Source of the DNA: an uncultured Gammaproteobacteria bacterium
GTDB lineage: Bacteria > Pseudomonadota > Gammaproteobacteria > Pseudomonadales > UBA5518
Assembly: GCA_903921135.1 (NCBI GenBank)
Contig: CAIXOY010000579.1
Coordinates: 1-5,127, forward strand
DNA: 5,127 bases
Reading direction: 5' to 3'
Below, piece after piece: positions 1 to 5,127 of the stretch; position 1 is the first letter of the stretch; every line of letters begins with the position of its first letter. The notes below the pieces were generated by a model. That model had not been told where the DNA came from, made no database searches, and saw nothing but the letters and a program-made list of their open reading frames with translations. A program made the translations under genes and the position numbers.

Positions 1-665
1 GGCGGCATCGCCGTCTGCCCGAAGCCATGCCGGTTGCCCACCACGAGCGCCGACACCAGCGAGGCAACACCGGCCGTGACGTGCACCACCGTGCCGCCCG
101 CGAAATCCAGAAGCCCCATCTGCTGCAGCCAGCCACCACCCCACACCCAGTGCGTGACCGGCGCGTAAACGCAGAGCAGCCAGGCGGCGGAAAAGAGCAT
201 CACCGCAGAAAAGCGCGCCCGTTCGGCAATGCCGCCGATGATCAGCGCGGGCGTGATGACGGCAAACGTCATCTGGAACATCACGAACACCGACTCGGGC
301 AGCGTGCCGCTCAGGCTGCCTTCTTCCATACCGGCAAGACCGATGCGATCCAGGCCGCCCATGAACCCGTTGCCCGGGGCGAAAGCGATGCTGTAGCCCA
401 CCAGATACCACAGCAGCGAGGACACACAGGCAATCGAGAAGCACTGCATCAGCACGTTCAGCACGTTCTTGCTGCGGACCAGACCGCCATAGAACAGCGC
501 GAGACCCGGCAGGGTCATGAACAGGACCAGTGCCGTGGACGTCAGGATCCAGCCGGCGTTGCCGGTATCAAGGGACGGCGTATCCCCGGCCTGCACGCCG
601 AGCGAGAGCAACATCAGGGGAACAGACAACAGGCGCCGCAGCGCCGGGCGCGGAACAGGATGCAT
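1..665 (-). CDS. amtB: AmtB ammonium transporter, 5' part (C-terminal half beyond left edge)
   Basis: Inner-membrane Amt/Rh-family channel that takes up ammonium. The first 221 codons are present; the family is usually about 400-430 residues, so roughly half is missing at the window edge. An N-terminal signal peptide is visible (basic RR at 10-11, hydrophobic core to about 22, likely cleavage after VQA at 26). About five membrane segments follow, near 39-61, 70-92, 125-146, 152-170 and 188-210. Key residues line up with E. coli AmtB by spacing: F134 (= F107, periplasmic gate), W175 (= W148), D187 (= D160, structural Asp) and H195 (= H168, first pore His) in the DFAGGTVVH motif. The second pore His is off the window. 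The start at 665 is fixed by a GGAGGT Shine-Dalgarno five bases upstream. No glnK lies upstream. A sigma-54 promoter match at 801-816 suggests nitrogen control. Confidence 0.95.
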   Translation of the reverse strand, partial: MHPVPRPALRRLLSVPLMLLSLGVQAGDTPSLDTGNAGWILTSTALVLFMTLPGLALFYGGLVRSKNVLNVLMQCFSIACVSSLLWYLVGYSIAFAPGNGFMGGLDRIGLAGMEEGSLSGTLPESVFVMFQMTFAVITPALIIGGIAERARFSAVMLFSAAWLLCVYAPVTHWVWGGGWLQQMGLLDFAGGTVVHVTAGVASLVSALVVGNRHGFGQTAMP

Positions 666-670
666 CGATG

Positions 671-676
671 ACCTCC
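671..676 (-). promoter_or_regulatory. Shine-Dalgarno of amtB
   Basis: GGAGGT on the minus strand, five bases before the ATG at 665. It decides the start, which places the whole signal peptide in the reading frame. Confidence 0.8.
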
Positions 677-733
677 GGACCTCAGAATGTACTTATGCGT
701 TGTTCGGGTGCATTTGCAGCGACGCTCGCACTC

Positions 734-757
734 TTATGGTGCGATTGCGTGCGCCAT
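734..757 (-). other. Seven-codon leader ORF (MAHAIAP) upstream of amtB
   Basis: A tiny ORF, ATG to TAA, encoding MAHAIAP. It is preceded by GGAGGGG at 760-766 (GGAGG four bases from the ATG), as good a ribosome site as that of amtB itself. It would lie about 33 bases into a transcript from the sigma-54 promoter match at 801-816 and ends 68 bases before amtB. A second mini-ORF, MHPNNA, at 693-713 has no Shine-Dalgarno. ORFs this short arise easily by chance, so translation and any regulatory role are speculative. Confidence 0.2.
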
Positions 758-800
758 CACCCCTCCGGAGACCGTTTGGGCACCGGATTGGCCTCAGGTC

Positions 801-816
801 AGCAATTTACGTACCG
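801..816 (-). promoter_or_regulatory. Sigma-54 (RpoN) promoter for amtB, -24/-12 elements
   Basis: The minus strand reads CGGTACGTAAATTGCT. Compared with the sigma-54 consensus TGGCACG-N4-TTGCW, the invariant GG and GC are exactly 10 bases apart, the -12 element TTGCT is perfect, and the -24 element differs at two of seven bases. Transcription would start near 790 and give a leader of about 125 bases before amtB. RpoN with NtrC commonly drives glnK-amtB in Proteobacteria, so match and context agree. I could not find a clear NtrC site (TGCACC-N5-GGTGCA) in the upstream 150 bases, which lie inside the 3' end of the isomerase gene. No convincing sigma-70 promoter was seen in this gap. Confidence 0.6.
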
Positions 817-820
817 ATAT

Positions 821-838
821 GCAGCAAGAGAAGGCTGC
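821..838 (-). terminator. Weak hairpin just after the isomerase gene
   Basis: An inverted repeat GCAGC / GCTGC with an 8-base spacer begins three bases past the isomerase stop codon (841-843). There is no T-run after it, so it is not a canonical Rho-independent terminator. A second perfect 7-bp inverted repeat, CTCGGGC / GCCCGAG with a 5-base loop, lies at 862-880 inside the last codons of the gene. Either could mark the 3' end of the ydjA-like/isomerase transcript. The first also sits four bases upstream of the -24 element of the amtB promoter. Confidence 0.2.
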
Positions 839-840
839 GC

Positions 841-1656
841 TCAGTCAGGGTACTCGATGCCCTCGGGCTTGCCGCCCGAGACCAGCGAGCGGGATAGGTC
901 ATCGGCGCTCAGCATGCCGGCGTTCCAGTTGGCGATGTAGCGCAACCCGTCTTCGACGCTGTGGTCGCGCCCGAAGAGAATCACTTCCTTGGTGCCCCGC
1001 ACGGCAAGCGGTGAGCGTGCGGCGATGGTCCGGGCAATCTCCATCACGCCGGCGAGCTGCGCCTCACGGTCCGGGTACACGCGGGTGAGGAGCCCCGCCT
1101 GCAGAGCTTCCTGCGCGTCCATGCGCCGGCCGGTGTAGGCGAGCTCGCGGACCAGCCCGTCGCCGATCAGCCGCGGCAGGCGCTGCAAGGTGCCCACGTC
1201 GGCGACCATCCCCAGATCGATTTCCTTCACCGAGAACCAGGCGTCAGCGCTGCCGTAGCGGATGTCGGCGCAGCAGACCATGTCGACGCCACCGCCGATG
1301 CAGGTGTTGTGGATGGCAGCGAGCACGGGCTTGCGGCAGCGCTCGATGGCCGTGAGGTTGTCCTGCAAGCCGAGGATGGTGTCGCGGCGGCGCTCTGCGC
1401 GACGCCCCGGTTCCAGATCCGCATCGTCCAGAGAGGCGAAGATCTGCAGATCGATGCCCGCGCAGAAGTGCTTGCCGCGGCCCGAGAGCACCACCACCCG
1501 CACCGCCGGCTCCTGGCTGCACCAGCGGAAGCAGGTCTCGAGTTCGCGCCACATCGCTGCACTCATGGCGTTCGCCTTGTCGGGCCGGTTCAGTTCCACG
1601 TGCGCGATGTGCGCCTCGAGCGAAAGGGCGAGGGTCTCGAATACGGGCAGGTCCAT
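841..1656 (-). CDS. Delta(3,5)-delta(2,4)-dienoyl-CoA isomerase (crotonase family, ECH1-like)
   Basis: A 271-residue cytosolic crotonase-fold enzyme. The predicted reaction shifts the two double bonds of 3,5-dienoyl-CoA to 2,4-dienoyl-CoA, an auxiliary beta-oxidation step for fatty acids with odd-position unsaturation. The oxyanion-hole segments are GKHFCAGID (61-69) and CIGGGVD (119-125). Three acidic residues, D125, E145 and D153, have the same spacing (20 and 8) as the catalytic D176, E196 and D204 of rat ECH1. The motifs VKEIDLGMVADVGTLQRLP and RDHSVEDGLRYIANWN are ECH1-specific rather than plain enoyl-CoA hydratase. The ATG at 1656 has GGAG at 1667-1670, and family alignment starts there. 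The frame stays open upstream to 2052, but that stretch is an out-of-frame shadow of the nitroreductase gene. It follows the nitroreductase by 20 bp, probably on one transcript. The human enzyme is longer mainly because of its targeting sequence. Confidence 0.9.
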   Translation of the reverse strand: MDLPVFETLALSLEAHIAHVELNRPDKANAMSAAMWRELETCFRWCSQEPAVRVVVLSGRGKHFCAGIDLQIFASLDDADLEPGRRAERRRDTILGLQDNLTAIERCRKPVLAAIHNTCIGGGVDMVCCADIRYGSADAWFSVKEIDLGMVADVGTLQRLPRLIGDGLVRELAYTGRRMDAQEALQAGLLTRVYPDREAQLAGVMEIARTIAARSPLAVRGTKEVILFGRDHSVEDGLRYIANWNAGMLSADDLSRSLVSGGKPEGIEYPD

Positions 1657-1676
1657 GGCGTCAAGACTCCGGAATA

Positions 1677-2240
1677 TCAGGGCGCGATCCACGCGCGGAA
1701 GTGGTCCGTCAGCGCCGCCTCGGGCGGGCGCGGCGCAGCGGCGGCAGGCGTGCCGATGTAGAGAAAACCCATCAGCTGCTCGTCTGCGGCAAGGCCGAGT
1801 GCGGCGTGGAGTTCGGGTGACCAGGCGATGGCGCCGCTGCGCCAGATGCCGCCAAAGCCTTCGGCATGCGCCGCCAGCAGGATGCACTGCGCAGCGCACG
1901 CTACCGACAGCTGCTGCTCGATTGCGGGCACTTTGGGGTGCTCGCTGATGCGGGCCGCCATCAGCAGCACCAGTGGCGCGCGCAGCGGGTTCCCCCGCAG
2001 CTTGGCGAGCACGCCCTCGTCTGTCTGCGGATCGCGCGCCTGCATGGCACACGCAAGCGCATCACCGAGGCGCTCGCGTTGCTGCCCTTCCACCACGAGG
2101 AAGCGCCAGGGACGCAAGCGCCCGTGGTCCGGCGCCCGCAGTGCCGCGCGGAAGATCCGCTCCCGTGCATCGCCCTGCGGGGCGGGATCCGTCAATCGCG
2201 GCGCGGACGATCTGCCGAGCAACGCGTCCAGTGCATCCAT
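1677..2240 (-). CDS. ydjA: YdjA-type FMN-dependent nitroreductase family protein
   Basis: A 187-residue soluble flavoprotein close in length and sequence to E. coli YdjA (183 residues), a small NAD(P)H-dependent nitroreductase-fold enzyme that works as an FMN-binding dimer. Matching segments are the start MDALDALLGRSSAPRL (YdjA has MDALELLINRRSASRL), RAPDHGRLRPWRFLVVEG (35-52) with FMN-contacting R10, S12, R35 and H39 positions conserved, NPLRAPL (84-90), EGFGGIWRSGA (127-137) and GFLYIGTP (158-165). The physiological substrate of YdjA enzymes is not settled. The start at 2240 is supported by GGAAGG at 2249-2254 and by the family N-terminus; an in-frame ATG at 2297 would add 19 residues with no family match. 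It is the first gene of a likely two-gene operon with the dienoyl-CoA isomerase 20 bp downstream and is divergent from the cyanophycinase gene. Confidence 0.9.
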   Translation of the reverse strand: MDALDALLGRSSAPRLTDPAPQGDARERIFRAALRAPDHGRLRPWRFLVVEGQQRERLGDALACAMQARDPQTDEGVLAKLRGNPLRAPLVLLMAARISEHPKVPAIEQQLSVACAAQCILLAAHAEGFGGIWRSGAIAWSPELHAALGLAADEQLMGFLYIGTPAAAAPRPPEAALTDHFRAWIAP

Positions 2241-2265
2241 CTCAGAGGCCTTCCAATCGGTTTGC

Positions 2266-2276
2266 GGCACTGTGCC
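2266..2276. repeat. Small palindrome upstream of the nitroreductase gene
   Basis: GGCACTGTGCC is a perfect 5-bp inverted repeat around one base, 26-36 bases before the nitroreductase start. It could be an operator half of the divergent region. Dyads this short are expected several times by chance in a window this size. The minus strand here resembles a sigma-54 -24 element, but the GG-to-GC spacing is 9, not 10. Confidence 0.15.
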
Positions 2277-2325
2277 AACGGCATCCCGGGAATGCAACGC
2301 GCGTCCGGGCCTTGCGAGATATGCA

Positions 2326-2355
2326 GCGACAGCGCCCTCCGGAGCTGCCTAGAAT
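2326..2355 (+). promoter_or_regulatory. Candidate sigma-70 promoter of the cyanophycinase gene
   Basis: TAGAAT at 2350-2355 matches five of six -10 bases. GCGACA at 2326-2331 matches four of six -35 bases, with an 18-base spacer. The start would be near 2362, giving a leader of about 27 bases that contains AGGG at 2375-2378 ahead of the ATG. It lies in the 148-bp divergent gap (2241-2388). I saw no equally good promoter facing the nitroreductase gene. Confidence 0.35.
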
Positions 2356-2388
2356 GAATCCACACATCAGGTACAGGGATATACCGAT

Positions 2389-3396
2389 ATGCGCAGACTT
2401 CTTGTCGCGACGCTCGCCCTTGCACTCCTTCCCGCTGCCGCCAGTGCCAAGGTCAGCCGCTACCTCACAGGCTCCTCGGCAGACGCGGCGCCCGCCGCGC
2501 TGTTCGGGCCGGTCTACAACCTTGGCGGCGGCGGAACGGACGTCGATGCCGCACTGCAGGCCATGATCGACCTCACGCGGGGCTGCACCGCCTGCGGCAC
2601 CAAGGTCGATGTGGTGATCCTGCGCGCCACCGGCTCGAACGGTTACAACGACTACATCTACGCCATGAACGGTGTGGATTCGGTGGAAAGCCTGGTCATC
2701 ACGCGTCGCACCGACACCGCCTCCCCCGCACTGGCCGCCACGATCCGCGCGGCTGAAGTGGTGTTCTTTGCCGGCGGCGATCAATGCGATTACGTGACGC
2801 TCTTCAAGGGCACGCCGGTGGAAACCGCCGTGGAGTACGTGGTCGAGCAGAAGCACGGCGCGGTCGGCGGCACGAGCGCCGGGATGGCGATCCAGAGCCC
2901 CACGGTCTACGACGCCTGCGTGGCCAGCGTGACCTCGGCAGACATCCTCGCCAACCCCTACCACCGCGGCGCCACCTTCACCCGCGGCTTTTTCAGCTGG
3001 CCTTTCCTCAGCACCAGCATCACCGACCAGCACCTCGTGGCACGGGACCGCATGGGGCGTCTGATGGGTTTTCTCGCACGGCAGGTCAAGGACGGCTACG
3101 GCAGCCCGCAACTCGGCATCGCCGCGGACGAGCAGACCTCGATCGTGGTGGATGCCAACGGGCTGGCGCGGGTGTACGGCAATCCGGGTGCGCCCTCTGC
3201 CGCTTACTTCGTGCTTGCCGACCACCCGGTGAGCAGCACCGAACGGGTCGCGGCAAAGCAGGCGCTCAGCTACTTCAATTTCCGGATCTGGAAAGTGCCG
3301 CCGGGCGGCACCTTCGATCTGGCGAATCGCCCTTCTTCCGCAGGCGCTTACACGATATCCGTCAGCAACGGCGTGCTCTCGGGCAACCCCTACTGA
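2389..3396 (+). CDS. Exported cyanophycinase-family serine peptidase (peptidase S51)
   Basis: A 335-residue protein predicted to hydrolyse cyanophycin (multi-L-arginyl-poly-L-aspartate) to beta-Asp-Arg dipeptides. A signal peptide is clear: MRR, hydrophobic core 4-14, cleavage after ASA at 20; no lipobox Cys follows, so the product is periplasmic or secreted. The nucleophile is S163 in GTSAGM (161-166). The catalytic His is H215 in DQH (213-215), and the acidic partner is probably E248 (D247 is adjacent). Compared with Synechocystis CphB (S132, H174, E201 and pocket Q101, D172, Q173, R178, R180, R183, numbering from memory), the equivalents Q132, D213, Q214, R219, R221 and R224 are all present at the right spacing. 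The segment between Ser and His is about ten residues longer than in CphB. C66 and C69 form a CxxC. AGGG at 2375-2378 supports the start. No cyanophycin synthetase is nearby, so an external substrate is likely. The last 7 bases overlap the convergent SRPBCC gene. Confidence 0.9.
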   Translation: MRRLLVATLALALLPAAASAKVSRYLTGSSADAAPAALFGPVYNLGGGGTDVDAALQAMIDLTRGCTACGTKVDVVILRATGSNGYNDYIYAMNGVDSVESLVITRRTDTASPALAATIRAAEVVFFAGGDQCDYVTLFKGTPVETAVEYVVEQKHGAVGGTSAGMAIQSPTVYDACVASVTSADILANPYHRGATFTRGFFSWPFLSTSITDQHLVARDRMGRLMGFLARQVKDGYGSPQLGIAADEQTSIVVDANGLARVYGNPGAPSAAYFVLADHPVSSTERVAAKQALSYFNFRIWKVPPGGTFDLANRPSSAGAYTISVSNGVLSGNPY

Positions 3397-3896
3397 GTGC
3401 GCCGCAACTCGGCACGGCGCGCGTCCGTGACGGGCGCGCCGCTCAGGTAATACTCGCGCAGGCCAAGCGCCACATCCCGCAGGTTGGCGCTCACGCCGCG
3501 GCCCATCGCGAGCCGCTCCAACAGGGCCCCGAACACGCCCCAGCGCAGGCTGTAAGAGAGCGTCAGCACCAGACGCGTGGTTGAGGGGCCCGCATCCTCC
3601 AGCCAGTAGCGGAAGCTGGCCTCGCGAAACGGCGCCACCATGCCCTGCTCCGCGCGGTGCAGACGGATCGCGAAACCCTGCCCCTCCGCCCACTCCGTGA
3701 CCGTTTCATCCAGCCAGCGACCGCCGCCCTGGAACACACGGCGACTCGCACCCACGCCTTCCTTCAGTGCCGTTCTGATCTCGGTGCCGGTAAGCCCGGG
3801 CACGTAGTGGTGCGCCACCGACAGATCGCGCAGTTTCTGCCACGCGGCTTCGCGCGGCAGCGCCATCTCCAGTGAATGACTGTGCGAATACTCCAT
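3390..3896 (-). CDS. SRPBCC (START/polyketide cyclase-like) family protein
   Basis: A 168-residue soluble protein with no signal peptide or membrane segment. The pattern fits the SRPBCC helix-grip fold: a leading strand (residues 2-13), an AAWQKLRDL helix with AHHYVPGLTGTEI (17-40), strands through GASRRVFQGGGRWLDETVTEWAEGQGFAIRLH in the middle, FREASFRYWLED (90-101), TRLVLTLSYSLRW (107-119), and a long C-terminal helix from about 121 to 150. Members bind hydrophobic ligands such as lipids or polyketides; the ligand here cannot be read from sequence. The start at 3896 has GAGGAAG at 3902-3908; M11 is a weaker alternative. It follows fabY by 42 bp on the same strand with no terminator between, so co-transcription is likely. 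Its stop overlaps the cyanophycinase stop region. Family assignment is by pattern rather than a close known homologue. Confidence 0.82.
   Translation of the reverse strand: MEYSHSHSLEMALPREAAWQKLRDLSVAHHYVPGLTGTEIRTALKEGVGASRRVFQGGGRWLDETVTEWAEGQGFAIRLHRAEQGMVAPFREASFRYWLEDAGPSTTRLVLTLSYSLRWGVFGALLERLAMGRGVSANLRDVALGLREYYLSGAPVTDARRAELRRTQ
3415..3441 (+). terminator. Strong GC hairpin after the cyanophycinase stop
   Basis: CGGCGCGC (3415-3422) and GCGCGCCG (3434-3441) form a perfect 8-bp stem. Inside it GTC pairs with GAC around a CGT loop, leaving a 2-base bulge, so about 11 pairs in all. It starts 18 bases past the cyanophycinase stop, where a terminator would be expected. No T-run follows on the plus strand, so it is not a canonical intrinsic terminator. 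It lies inside the last codons of the convergent SRPBCC gene, and GC-rich coding sequence can give such stems by chance. Confidence 0.3.
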
Positions 3897-3938
3897 GGGG
3901 GCTTCCTCGTGTCCGGCGGAAATGGATGATGGCGCGGC

Positions 3939-5127
3939 TTACTGCCAGTCTTCGTAGGGGGACGTCGGCGCCAGATCGATGCCATGGGCATAACCCGGCA
4001 CGCGGAGTTCCGTTCCCTGCCAGCCGAGATCCTCGCCACGCAGAACGCCTTGGTCAAAACGGTAGATGGGCGGTGCCTCGCCCGCCGTGGCGCGCGCATC
4101 GTGGTCGGCAGAGGCCGTGCGCACCGCTTCGTTGCGGGCACGCCAGGCGTCCATCGCCGCGGTGCCGAAGCGCTTCTCCATCATGTGCCTGGCGACGTGC
4201 GGCGCCAGCAAGGTGGCGGTGGCGTTGTTGCCGCCGAAGCCTTTGGCATTCACCAGCGCCACATCGAGTTCGGTGGGGTCGCAGTCGCGGTGCTGGCGCA
4301 GGATGTCGAGGTGCGTCGCGTGTACGTCCGCGGCATTTGCCGGCGCGGTGAGAATGCCCGGCAACCAGCCGTGCGCCCAGGTGCCCAGACTCATCACGAC
4401 CTGGTCGCCGGCCGCAGCGCCGATCGAGTGGCCCAGGAAGCTCTTGATCGCGCACACCGGCCAGTCACGGATACCGAAGAGGCGAGCGGTCTCGTCGAGG
4501 ATGTGGGATTCGGTCACGCGATTCTGCGGCGTGCCGGTGCCGTGTGCGTGCACGAAGGAGCGGTGGCGCAGCCCTTCCTCTCCCACGATGGCGCGCGCCA
4601 ATGCTGCCGCGCGTGCGACTGTGAGGTAGTTCCCCACGCCCGGCGCGGAAATGGATTTCTTGAAGCCGTCGGCGTTCACGAAGACATCGGCCACCGCGGC
4701 GTGGATGCTCGCGCCCAGTTCGAGCGCGAGCTCGGCGTCCATCAGCACCACGAATTGCGCCGATTCGGCGATGGTGAAGCCGCAGTTCTCCGCGAAGGGA
4801 CGGCAGGCCCGCGTGTGATCGGGTGTAGCGCCCGCGGGCAAGCCGTCCAGCGCGCGTAGGCCGTCATCGGTGGCGAGCGCGCCCATGGCGGCATAGCCCT
4901 CGATCACTTCCGGCGTGATTGGCGCCTCGGCGTTGCCGACCACGGCAACACGTGCACGGCCGGACTGTATGTCGGCGCAGGCAAGGCGCAGGTTGTACAG
5001 GAAAGAGGCGCAGGCACCCATGCTGGTGCCGGTGTTGCCCACGCTGCCCAGCACGTAGGCGTTGATGAAGTCGGCAGGCATCTCGGCGAAACCGAAGGGA
5101 CACTGCTTGGAGCTCACGCGCCGGCCC
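3939..5127 (-). CDS. fabY: FabY-class beta-ketoacyl-ACP synthase, 3' part (N-terminus beyond right edge)
   Basis: Cytosolic condensing enzyme of type II fatty acid synthesis. In Pseudomonas aeruginosa FabY condenses acetyl-CoA with malonyl-ACP to start synthesis in place of FabH. The window holds 395 codons plus the TAA; FabY is about 630 residues, so some 240 are off the edge. The GTG at 5117 is internal, since the frame stays open to the edge. Numbering from that codon, catalytic Cys is C36 in MGACASFLYN, His is H192 in HAHGTGTP, Lys K225 and second His H230 are in KSFLGHSIGAAAG, and GFGGNN is at 293-298, so the Cys-His-His set is intact. FabY-specific blocks, not seen in FabF/FabB, are MPADFINAYVLGSVG, NADGFKKSISAPG-GNYLTV and the C-terminal extension after the KS fold (about 310-392). 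The SRPBCC gene follows after 42 bp. Confidence 0.92.
   Translation of the reverse strand, partial: GRRVSSKQCPFGFAEMPADFINAYVLGSVGNTGTSMGACASFLYNLRLACADIQSGRARVAVVGNAEAPITPEVIEGYAAMGALATDDGLRALDGLPAGATPDHTRACRPFAENCGFTIAESAQFVVLMDAELALELGASIHAAVADVFVNADGFKKSISAPGVGNYLTVARAAALARAIVGEEGLRHRSFVHAHGTGTPQNRVTESHILDETARLFGIRDWPVCAIKSFLGHSIGAAAGDQVVMSLGTWAHGWLPGILTAPANAADVHATHLDILRQHRDCDPTELDVALVNAKGFGGNNATATLLAPHVARHMMEKRFGTAAMDAWRARNEAVRTASADHDARATAGEAPPIYRFDQGVLRGEDLGWQGTELRVPGYAHGIDLAPTSPYEDWQ

Noticed and set aside
27..671. Plus-strand 214-codon ORF opposite amtB
   Set aside because: It is antisense to unmistakable AmtB sequence, has low-complexity His/Arg/Gln-rich composition and no ribosome site; a typical GC-rich shadow.
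778..792. Plus-strand GG-N10-GC resembling a sigma-54 promoter
   Set aside because: The -12 element is TGGC instead of TTGC and it points antisense into the isomerase 3' end, with no gene to drive.
812..822. TACCGATATGC repeated at 812-822 and 2382-2392; CCCTCCGGAG repeated at 761-770 and 2335-2344
   Set aside because: Exact 10-11 base matches are expected several times by chance in about 5 kb, and the sites have different contexts.
1657..2052. N-terminal extension of the isomerase frame by 132 codons
   Set aside because: It overlaps the nitroreductase gene out of frame, is Arg/Ala-rich with no family match, and the isomerase family begins at the ATG at 1656, which has its own ribosome site.
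2261..2280. Minus-strand TTGGCAC motif upstream of the nitroreductase as a sigma-54 promoter
   Set aside because: The invariant GG and GC are 9 bases apart instead of 10, and the -12 element does not match.
2354..2566. Alternative plus-strand start at 2354 in another frame, after GGAG at 2341-2344
   Set aside because: The product (about 70 residues, Pro/Arg/Ser-rich) resembles nothing and runs out of frame into the cyanophycinase signal peptide; the ATG also overlaps the likely -10 box.
2242..3693. Minus-strand 483-codon ORF across the cyanophycinase gene
   Set aside because: It is antisense to a gene with a signal peptide and an intact active site, and it also runs out of frame through the SRPBCC gene. 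Its length reflects high GC content.
3984..4859. Plus-strand 291-codon ORF opposite fabY
   Set aside because: It is antisense to the conserved KS domain and has no recognisable domain or ribosome site.

Overview
The window is GC-rich, densely coding chromosomal DNA with strong Shine-Dalgarno sites and Pseudomonas-like lipid genes. This suggests a high-GC gammaproteobacterium (a Pseudomonas, Xanthomonas or Nevskia/Steroidobacter-type relative). That placement is inferred from gene content; no rRNA or other phylogenetic marker is present. I see no mobile element, tRNA, rRNA or CRISPR array.

Layout, left to right. (1) The minus-strand 5' half of an AmtB ammonium transporter runs off the left edge (1-665). 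Its 175-bp upstream region holds a strong sigma-54 (RpoN) promoter match at 801-816 and a very short leader ORF. (2) A minus-strand pair is separated by 20 bp: a YdjA-type FMN nitroreductase (1677-2240) followed by a crotonase (841-1656). The crotonase carries the three acidic residues of delta(3,5)-delta(2,4)-dienoyl-CoA isomerase. (3) Across a 148-bp divergent region, a plus-strand gene (2389-3396) encodes an exported cyanophycinase-family serine peptidase. (4) It overlaps by 7 bp, tail to tail, a minus-strand SRPBCC (START/polyketide-cyclase-like) gene (3390-3896). That gene follows the 3' two-thirds of a FabY-class beta-ketoacyl-ACP synthase (3939 to beyond the right edge).

Two themes can be read. 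Lipid metabolism: FabY starts fatty acid synthesis, the isomerase handles odd-position double bonds in beta-oxidation, and the SRPBCC protein is a candidate hydrophobic-ligand binder. Nitrogen acquisition: AmtB under a probable RpoN promoter, and an exported hydrolase predicted to release beta-Asp-Arg dipeptides from cyanophycin-like polymer. The two themes share a neighbourhood; nothing in the sequence shows that they form one system. I found no convincing novel multi-gene system. The observations most worth following are the sigma-54 promoter, the exported cyanophycinase with an intact substrate pocket, and the two gene pairs (ydjA-like/isomerase and fabY/SRPBCC).
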